Assembly (NCBI GenBank): GCA_002914845.1
Contig: JXTC01000054.1
Span: 539,700-603,699 of the forward strand
Source: Trema orientale
Taxonomy: Eukaryota > Streptophyta > Magnoliopsida > Rosales > Cannabaceae
Direction: 5' to 3'
Length of the DNA: 64,000 nt
Shown here: piece by piece, positions 56,236 to 64,000 of the stretch
How positions within the stretch are numbered: the first letter of the stretch is position 1
How the letters are laid out: each line of letters starts with the position of its first letter
Made by a program: the position numbers and the translations under genes
Notes under the pieces: model-generated
What the model was told of the DNA's origin: nothing
The model's input: the letters and a program-made list of their open reading frames with translations, nothing else
Database searches by the model: none

Positions 56236-58107
56236 TCATCTTCCATGTGATTTTTCAATAGGCGACATATCATAAGCAGTAGGAATCAAGTGTAGAGCAT
56301 CTTTTCTTTTGAGTGTCACACCACACAACTCAGTCATATCCAAATCTTCGTGTTTCATTGCATTGGGAAGTTTCCAATCAAAATGATATAGCAACATTGC
56401 AAGGAGAAGCTGAACATTGATGAGACCAAATGACATGCCTGGGCATATTCTCCTTCCGGCACCAAATGGTATGTACTCAAAGTGGTTGCCACTGAATTCA
56501 ATGGAGCTATCAAGGAACCTCTCCGGTATAAAACTCTCTGGTTCAGTCCAATATTTAGGATCTCTTCCAATTGCCCATGTATTAGTTACGATCATGGTTT
56601 TCGCAGGTATCTCATAACCATTAATCTCACAATTCTCTCTACTTTCTCTTGGACTTAATGGAGCAGGAGTATGTAACCTTAGAGTCTCTTTAACAACTGA
56701 CTTTAAATATTTCATCTCACTAATTCCTGTTTCATCCACTATCTCTTTTCTGCTAAAGACTTTCCGAATCTCATCTTGTGCTTTCTTCATCACTCTTGGA
56801 TTCCTTATCATTTCTACCATTGCCCAGTCTATAGTTGTAGCTGCTGTCTCACCCCCAGCAGCAAAGATTTCCTGCAAATTATTATAACTTGCGTACTTCT
56901 TAAGCAACTGTAAAATCTCACTCTACAAATTGCGTACTTCTTACCGAAGGAAGGTAAATTAAAATTATATATGAGTTTTTACCACACCAAATATTTTTCC
57001 CTTGGATGATCATTGCAATTTGAAAGACTTAATAGTCATATGTTTTCGACAATAAACTATATTGTTTACAAATGGAAAGTTCATAAAAGCCAAGCAAAAT
57101 TTTAAACTGAATAAATATGCAGATGAACATATATAATCCTGTTTATCACATAGACATGTTAATAAGTTGGTATAAAACTGCTGAAAATGAATGTACTTAC
57201 AAAGATTATTGCTTTAAGATTGTCACTTGTTAAGGAACACCCAAGTTCTCCGTTGTTATGAAACTTCAGAAGAACGTCTACCAAATCTTCCTCGGTTCCA
57301 CTTTCACCACTCTTCCCTTCTGACATGTTCTCTTTATGCTCCTTGACGATGTTTTCTATTATCCTCGCAGCTCTTCGTTTCAGCCTCTCATATTTGGGCC
57401 TACTTCGACTTATTAGATGGGCAAGAAAACTAAAAGAAGGAAACAAATCCGCAAGTTCAAAGCCTACTGATATCTTTATGGCTTCCTCCACAATCGATAT
57501 GAACTCTTCATGGTCTCTGCTTCTCTTACCGAAGGCTGCCCAATAAATTATGCCATACATCAACGTTTGGACTTTTTCAGTGAGATTGATAGCCGAACCG
57601 ACATTTAAAGCAATCCATTCTACGAGATTAAGCATTTCTTTCTCTCTAATGGGTCTAAAAGATTGCACTCTTTTTGTGCTTAAAACCTCCTCCCTGTAAA
57701 TCTTTCTGAGTCTCCTCCAATACTCACCATATGGAGCAGAGCCCATGCTTGTGGAATTGTAAAACATGATCTGTAAATAAAGAACTCGGGGTCTAAATGC
57801 AAAAACCACATCATGGGTTCTCATAACCTCTTTGGCATATTCTGGTGATGAAACTACTACGGTTGGGACTTGGCCAATTCTAAGGCACATCAATGGTCCG
57901 TGTTTCTTGGCTAAGTCTCTGAGTACATGATTTGGTAAAGAGCCAACAAGCTGGTGTATATTTCCCAAGATGGGTAGTTTCCACGGTCCTGGGGGTAGTT
58001 TCGAAGCTGAGCGGCTGGGGGTTTCTCTTTTAAGGAACCTTCATTACCAGAAACACAAAGAGGAAGAAGGAAAACAGGGTTGGGAAGGAGGGTAGTAGAA
58101 GCTCCAT
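56236..58107 (-). pseudogene. P450, divergent copy with a 1-bp frameshift after the anchor
   Basis: Exon 1 is 58107-57201 (907 bp, one more than 906), exon 2 is 56871-56236, intron 329 bp, GTAAGT donor and CAG acceptor. One extra base at about 58040 makes MELLLPSF...VMKVP followed by TAA. Beyond it the frame is open through [19 protein letters not shown]-helix [24 protein letters not shown] and haem [10 protein letters not shown] to the stop. The next in-frame Met (57968) lies past the hinge and would give a protein without an anchor. It is the most diverged copy ([11 protein letters not shown] after the K-helix, Ala for Thr/Ser after GET). It could be a very recent pseudogene or a sequencing error in an otherwise functional gene. 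The TATA region is not conserved. Confidence 0.85.
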
Positions 58108-59079
58108 GTAGAAAGTGGTTAGCTTGGACAAAAAGAATTACTGCCTTATAGTTTGTGATCGTTAGACTTTGCTTACTTAATATATTGCAAGGTTATTTTC
58201 ATCCGGCATAACCAGTATATTCCCCTTTCTTTTTGTTTTTCCCCTTGAAAAAAGGAAAAAGAAAAAACGACAAGCGAAAATAAAGATGTAACCATGATAT
58301 GGGTAAGGGAGAAAAAAGCATATTCTTTTAATGGTAAAAAGAAATTAGTCAATCAATTAGTATGATTATTGTGTTTATAGAAAAAACGACAAGCGAAAAT
58401 AAAGATGGAACCATGATGGGGTAAGGAGAAGAAAGCATATCCTTTTAATAGAAAAAAAAAAAAAAAAAGTCAATCAATTAGTATAATTATTGTGTTTATA
58501 ATCAATCAGTATCATAGAAGGTACTGATCCACGTAAAACTCACTGATCCACATAAAACTCCATATATTCCAAAATGACACAGCGTTGCGACCTGAATAAG
58601 ATTTTTAAAGAACGAATTAGTTCCTTACGAGTTAGACAGGCTATTTTTCTTTTTTCTTCCTGGCTTATACATTTTCTGAAAGATTGATGTTGAAATCAAT
58701 CACTCGAGGTTGGAAAGACGTTTGATTCTTTAACACTTCAGAAACACTATATATTCACAAGAAAGCAATTTAATTCTTTGTATTGGTTTTGTAGGACGGG
58801 TCTACTACTTTTCTAGACCAAGTCTGGCCTCCTATAATTTCTCAGAGATACTACTAATTATTCTTAAAGCTGATAAATCATCTCTAGCTTTTGGAACTTA
58901 CCTGTTGATGGGATGGTAATGCACATGCTTTTACATGGTTCTCTAGCACAAATTATGATTTTTACTCCCCTCACCCTACAAAAGAGTGTCTAAAAATTTC
59001 TCTTTTCTGGTAATGGGTGCTAATTTTTAGCAATAAAAACAACTTCATCTTCTTTGTTGCTTTTTTTATTATGAGCGAA
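58108..59079. other. Upstream/intergenic DNA, no gene
   Basis: Includes the 119-bp tandem duplication (listed) of the conserved upstream block and the 3' flank of the next relic (TTGATGGGATGGTAATGCACATGCTTTTACATGG near 58912). No coding sequence. Confidence 0.45.
58262..58500. repeat. Tandem duplication, 119-bp period
   Basis: AAAAAACGACAAGCGAAAAT at 58262 repeats at 58381, continuing through GTAAGG(G)AGAA and TCAATCAATTAGTAT to GTGTTTATA. It is the conserved P450 distal upstream block, here doubled. Confidence 0.85.
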
Positions 59080-59460
59080 AGATTATTAAAGCAGTAGGAG
59101 TCAATTGTAGAACATCTTTTCCCTTCATTGTCGCACCAAAGGACATGCTTCATTCTATTGGTAGCAACAAATTAAAGCAGAAGGTCAACATTGTTGAAGG
59201 CAAAACACTCTTTCAATTGCACATGCATTAATTATAATCCGGATTTTCGCGGATATCACGTAACCATCAATCTCATACTTTTGTCTGCTTTCTCTTGGAA
59301 CTAATTAACATGAGAATAAAATGATATAACCTCAAAGTCTCTGTGACAAACAACTTCAAGTATTTCATCTCTAATTCATGTTTCATCGAATGACCTTTTC
59401 TGTAAATGACTTCCCTAATTACCTACTCACGTGATTTTCTCATCACCCTTGGATTCTTTA
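59080..59460 (-). pseudogene. P450 exon-2 relic, heavily decayed
   Basis: Minus-strand similarity to exon 2: region after the I-helix (ATCACCCTTGGATTC), K-helix region, CEINGY region (AACCATCAATCTCATAC), RIIVNAW region, then a deletion of the PERF and haem segments and a short match near the C-terminus (59090-59160). Frameshifts throughout. Upstream-type DNA follows at 59480-59714. Confidence 0.75.
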
Positions 59461-59759
59461 ATTTACTATTACCATTATAATTGGACGGTAATATAATGAA
59501 GAAAACAGAAAATATATAAGGATGGAATTATGATGGGGTAAGAGAGAGAAATAGCCTGTCATTCTCATATAATGACAAATATTAAATTAGTCCACTTAGG
59601 ACAAGATAAGTTCAATTATTGCCTCCTGGAGCAATTATTACCATCACTTGTCATTATCTTCGAATACTAATGAAATCCAGAAAGGCAATGCTTGCAACTT
59701 GAGTAAAAGCATTCACTACTCGGTTTTTTCTCGGTCTTAGTTATTTCTTAAATACCCAG

Positions 59760-62640
59760 GCAGTTTCTCCTATGAAAAACAAAAAATTAGTTATATTTTT
59801 TCGATTATCGGTATCTCCGATCTAATTACTATCATTGTAACCAACGAGATTGTAATCATTGGAAACTGAATTGAACAAGCCAAGATTGTTTGTACCCTTT
59901 AAGTAATGGAGGATTCTCTTTACAGTCTTGAAATGAGCAATTGTTGGAGTTTCCATGTAACGACTCACTAGTCCAGTTGTATAGAGAATGTCGAGCCTTG
60001 TACATGTCAAATACTGCAAGCATCCAACAAGGCTCTTGAAAAGTGTTGGATCTACTTTTTCTACTTCATCATCTTTGAATAATTTTATTCCGTACTCCAC
60101 CAGTGTGCTTATCGGTTTGCAATCACCCATATTGAACTTCTTCCGGAGCTCCTTTGTATGGTTTTTTTGGGAGATGAAGATGCCTTCTTCTTTTTACTTG
60201 ACTTCTATGCCGAGGTAGTATGTCATAAATCTGATGTCTGTCATTTCAAACTCATGTGTCATCACTCTCTTTAATTCGTCAAACATCACTGGATTACTTT
60301 TAGTTAATATCAAATCATCCACATACAAGCATACAATCAGAATGTCTCTATCATTAATTTTAATGTAGAGAGCATATTCATAAGGGCACTTAGTGAAGCC
60401 ATTCTCTTGGAAATATTTGTCAATTCGACTGCGTCATACTCTTGGTACTTGCTTTAGCTTGTAGAAAGCTTTCTTCAATTTTAATACATTGTCTTCATGC
60501 CTTTTCACCTCATAACCTAATGGTTGTTTGGTGTAGACTTCTTATTCAAGAACTCTATTCAAAAATGTAGACTTCACGTCCATCTGATGGATCTTCCATT
60601 TGTTTTGAGCAGCAAGAGAAATAACTAATCTTATAGTTTCCAATTTTGCAACATAAGCAAATACTTCGTCGCATTCAATGCTGGCTCTTTGACTATAGCC
60701 TTTCACTATAAGCCTTGTTTTGTATATTTCTACCTCTCTATTTGTATTCTTCTTCACCTTGTACACCTATTTTACACCGATAACTTTATAACCTTTGAGA
60801 AGAGTAGATAATTCTCAAGTGGCATTCTTCTCTATGGTCTTGACTTCTTCATCCATTTCTCATCTTGCGCAGCTTCTTGGAAGTTCATCGGCTCACAGTG
60901 TGCAAAGAGGCAAAATAGAGTGAGGTTTTTAAGTCTATCGGCCACCTTATACAGATCTTCAAGACTTCTTGTGCATTCTTCATGTTACTCAGTTAAGAAA
61001 GATGACGGTGAATCTTCATGAGTAGATGATGTTGGCGAAGTAGGTGGAGTAGTAGCCTCATGATGAACTTATCTTGCTTACTCTGCTAGTGTTTCTTCAT
61101 CTTCAATTTGTAAAAAGAAATTGTAATCATTTGTTTGAGAACTAAAGTCCTATTTACCTTCTTCATCGAATATTACATTTCGGCTTATGACTACTTCCTC
61201 ATTGTTGGGATTGTACAACTTATAACCTTTGGAGTTAATGTCGTAGTTGATGAAAATGAACTTGTTGCTTTTATCATCAAGTTTGGTTCTATGTTCATCT
61301 AGCACATGTACATAGGCTATGCTTCCAAGAACTCTTAAGTGAAAGATTCTAGGTTTTTGTCTACTCTATGCTTCTTGTGGTGTTTTTCCCCATACATTTC
61401 TTGTTGGAGATTGATTAGACAAGTAAACTGCACATGAAATAGCTTCTGCCCAAAACTCTTTAGGTAATCTCTTACTTCTCAGTATGCTTCGAGCTATGCT
61501 GAGGATGGTCTGATTCTTCTTTTCTGCCACACCATTCTACTTGGGGGATCTCGGAACAGTTAAGGGTCGTCGAATTCCATTTGCTTCACAGAATTCATGG
61601 AACTCTTTAGAAGTGAATGCATCTCCGTCAGATCTCAGAGCTTTGATCTAAAGACCACTTTTTTTCTCCACTGCAACCTTAAACTTCTTAAAAGCGTCAA
61701 AAACTTTTGACTTTTGTTTCAAGAAATAAACCAAAGTCTTTCTTGGGAAATCATCAATGAAGAGTAGAAAGTATTTGCTTTTACCAAAAGAACTTGGTTT
61801 GATGGGACTGCACACATCTGTATGCACAAGCTCTAGTAGCTTTTTGGCTCTTGAATTCTACTCCTTTGCAAAACTTTTCTTGAATTGCGTCTCGAGTATG
61901 CATCCTTCACAAAGTTGATCAGGATGACTGATGTTTGGCAAGTTTCTTACCATCTTTATCTTGGATAATAGCTCTAGTCCTCCAAAGTTGAGATGTGCGA
62001 ATCTCGAATACTATAGCCATGATGAATCTTTGTAATATGCACTGAGATATTTTGACATATCATTTTGAATATTCAACAAGAGCATTATATTTCTTGATAC
62101 AGGCATCTTGGCAAACAAGTTCATGTTGTTATCTCTTATCGAAATCTTGGCAAATAAGTTCATGTTGTTATCTCTTATCGAAAGACTGTAATCTTTCAAG
62201 TAAATACCATAGCCTTTCTCTAAGAGTTACCCCAAACTCAAAATGTTTGTTTTTATCGTGGATACATAATAAATATTCGAAATGAATTGATGTCCCCCAT
62301 TTTTCAAGTGGATACAAATTTTACCTCTTCCTTTCACCGCTACTTTGGAATCATTACTGAAAGAAACATTCCCACTTATTGATTCATTAAGCTCTACGAA
62401 TATTGATTGACGCCCACACATATGATTGCTAGCACTGGTGTCAAGATACCATGTGTTGTCTTGACCTTCGTTGTTGTCATTATATGCTGGTAGCACGGTG
62501 CCATTCTCTTCTCTCTTCTCTTCAACGTAAATGACTTTCTCTTCAATTATGCTATTAGGTGCTCTACATTCTCTAGCATAACGGCCAAACATGTGATAAT
62601 TGTAACATTTAATTTGAGACTTCTCATGCCTCGAGTTCAT
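59760..62640 (-). pseudogene. copia gag-zinc-knuckle and pol relic (PR, INT, RT, RNase H)
   Basis: Zinc knuckle at about 62565-62610 has lost key residues (CYNYHMFGRYAREC: second Cys is Tyr, His is Arg). The protease active site reads LDTSASNHMCG (62431-62442). The integrase core keeps [16 protein letters not shown] and NGVAEKKN, with stops between. RT keeps the catalytic YVDDL (60311-60325). RNase H keeps VDPTLFKSLVGCLQYLTCTR and ends with GDTDNRKN, where intact elements have DDRKS. At least five in-frame stops are visible. Confidence 0.88.
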
Positions 62641-62659
62641 TCGACCTTTACTACAATCT

Positions 62660-63490
62660 CTTGTAGAGTTTTCTCTGCCTTCAAAATTGTTGTTATGATA
62701 ATTGTAGTTGTTGTTGAAATTCTAACCTCGTCCACAACTATAACTTGTACTACGTCCTTGTCCTCGACCTTGTCCTCTACCATGATTATGTTGACTTCTA
62801 TCGCTATATTGTCTATGTTCTGTCCCTGTGAGTTGCATCTTGAGAAGCTGCTCTTTGAAATTTGGCTTCTTTTTTTTGTTTTCTTCGTTGACTTGCAAGG
62901 AACCCAAGAGTTGTTTAATCGGTATGGCTCTCAAATCTTTGGTTTCTTCAATGATAGTAATAATATTCTCAAACTTTGGAGCTAACGACCGAAAAATCTT
63001 TTTCATGATAATATTTTGTAATTACTCACTATTTCTTTTCATTTGATTAGAAATGGTTAAGACTCTAGAAAAGTAGTTAGAAATGGCTCGATCAATATGT
63101 AGTGAATCAAATTTTCTTCTTAGAGTTCGAAAGAGAACCTTTTTAACTTTATCTTCTCCTTTGTAAGAGACTTGAAGTTTCTTCTGTGCTTCCTTAGCAG
63201 AGGTTCCACTTAAGATTTGCTCAAACCCGTCGTTATCTAGGGCCTAGCAGATGAAAGAGAGCTTTTTTCTCTCTTTCTTAAATCTTTTGAGTTATCTTTT
63301 TTTGTTGAGGATAGTGTCGCCTCATCTTTTGGCTCTTCATAGTATTTTTCTACTGCCTCCCAAACATCATGTGCTCCAAAAAGTACCTTCATTTTGATAG
63401 TCTAATTATCAAAATTGCTGCCCTTAAGTGGTGGAAGTTGAAGAGATACTAGATTGCCGGTAGAGTTTGGCAATTTTGACTTCACAGATG
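62660..63490 (-). pseudogene. copia gag capsid relic
   Basis: Minus-strand translation gives KGSNFDN, IKMKVLFGAHDVWEAVEKYYEEPK, then after frameshifts NIIMKKIFRSLAPKFENIITIIEETKDLRAI and a basic HGRGQGRGQGR tail. This is the plant copia Gag (UBN2-like) pattern. Stops near 63401 and several frameshifts between 63060 and 63300. Confidence 0.8.
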
Positions 63491-63926
63491 GATCTAGAAT
63501 GTCGAAAAACCTTAGGATTGATTGTTATATCAACTTGGTCAAAGTCAACCTTCTTAGTCAAAGGTCAATACTAGTCAACACTCGGTCAACGGCTCAATCA
63601 ATGGATGGGTCAAGCGACTCTAACGGCTTGGTCAACAGACTTGGTAGCTCGTCTTAACTCGGTGAGTTGACTTAGTTTCTAACAGTAAATGTCTGGCGAC
63701 TCATACAAACTCGTTCAGACTCCGATTGGGCTGATTTTTGTGGCAGCGTGTTCGTCTCGTCGAGGTCTTCGATTTAATATGCAATAGGGATATATTAGGG
63801 ACAAAATTCATGCACCCTCAATATCAATAAATCTTTTTTGAAGTAGAAAATTAGTCAAAGCTGCATCGGCAGAGCCTAATTAGAATTTCAAGAGACTTAA
63901 AATTTCAAGATATCTCTCACAACCTC

Positions 63927-63938
63927 GCTCTGATACCA
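63927..63938 (-). other. Retrotransposon primer-binding site (initiator tRNA-Met type)
   Basis: TGGTATCAGAGC on the minus strand is complementary to the 3' end of plant initiator methionine tRNA. It lies six bases after the apparent LTR end (TTCCA), as expected for a copia 5' LTR. Confidence 0.9.
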
Positions 63939-63944
63939 CTTTAT

Positions 63945-64000
63945 TGGAAATAGAACAAGTTTTATTAATCACTCAAGTATTATTATAAGAGAAAACTCTC
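63945..64000 (-). mobile_element. 3' end of the copia 5' LTR (partial)
   Basis: On the plus strand it begins TGGAAATAGAACAAG, that is, the LTR ends ...CTATTTCCA on the minus strand just before the primer-binding site. The remainder lies beyond the window. Confidence 0.7.

Larger units (their letters stand above)
59715..64000 (-). mobile_element. Ty1-copia retrotransposon, decayed, 3'-truncated, continues off right edge
   Basis: On the minus strand in copia order: 5' LTR end (63945-64000, continuing beyond the window), primer-binding site, gag, protease, integrase, reverse transcriptase, RNase H. RNase H stops abruptly near 59715, where P450-upstream DNA begins (GAGTAAAAGCATTC also resembles 35920-35935), so the 3' end with polypurine tract and 3' LTR is lost. 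Stops and frameshifts occur throughout; not autonomous. Confidence 0.9.

Noticed and set aside
10903-58107. A mixed biosynthetic gene cluster (terpene synthase, transferases plus P450s)
   Set aside because: Only P450 genes are present; no DDxxD-type synthase, acyltransferase, methyltransferase or dehydrogenase was seen on either strand.
62052-62285. Frame with a repeated QTSSCCYLLSK-type segment
   Set aside because: A 48-bp direct repeat inside the copia relic read on the wrong strand; not a gene.

Overview
The window is nuclear DNA of a flowering plant, almost certainly a eudicot. It is AT-rich, and its genes have two exons with GT-AG introns. TATA boxes lie shortly upstream of the start codons. 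The intergenic space is filled with MITEs, solo LTRs and decayed Ty1-copia and Ty3-gypsy retrotransposons. I cannot name the species.

The core is a tandem array of A-type cytochrome P450 genes of the CYP71D/CYP71BE type, all on the minus strand. Five copies look intact: 10903-12809, 22549-24451, 29953-31853, 33175-35081 and 50267-52492. They encode about 510-518 residues from a first exon of 894-909 bp and a second of 630-648 bp, joined by a phase-0 intron. A sixth copy runs off the left edge (1-766, exon 1 only, open throughout). A seventh (56236-58107) is complete except for a 1-bp frameshift just after its membrane anchor. An eighth (41594-46964) is dead: it has a Tourist-like element in exon 1, a Helitron-like piece and a solo LTR in its intron, and a 1-bp deletion in exon 2. 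Six more relics are fragments: 5649-6084, 14575-14740, 20170-20966, 25425-26796, 54200-55130 and 59080-59460. Conserved flanks (3' flank, TATA region, distal upstream blocks) show that the duplication unit included intergenic DNA, and some units now consist only of flanks.

Region by region. 1-3298: exon 1 of the first P450 and its upstream DNA. 3299-5408: solo LTR with target-site duplication (TSD) GTAAT. 5.6-9.1 kb: exon-2 relic, a near-perfect 180-bp inverted repeat and a MITE. 10.9-12.8 kb: intact P450. 13-17.8 kb: tandem duplications, a MITE, a P450 scrap and a gypsy gag relic. 17867-19723: second solo LTR. 20.2-21 kb: exon-2 relic carrying a small element with a 9-bp TSD. 22.5-24.5 kb: intact P450. 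25.4-26.8 kb: exon-1 relic with three clustered MITEs. 27.5-27.9 kb: tandem repeat. 30-35 kb: two intact P450s. 36685-40392: a third LTR of the first family, carrying a 1.3-kb receptor-like-protein (LRR) fragment between a perfect AAAGC TSD. 41.6-47 kb: the dead P450. 50.3-52.5 kb: intact P450. 54.2-55.1 kb: scrambled P450 relic. 56.2-58.1 kb: frameshifted P450. 59.7-64 kb: decayed copia element on the minus strand, running off the right edge into its 5' LTR.

By family knowledge, these P450s should be ER-anchored monooxygenases acting on specialised metabolites such as terpenoids. Nothing here fixes the substrate. No terpene synthase, transferase or other pathway partner is visible, so this is a single-family array rather than a mixed biosynthetic cluster. 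I see no convincing wholly new system. The best leads are the LTR with a captured receptor fragment, the long fresh hairpin, the shared upstream motifs and the record of birth and death in the array.
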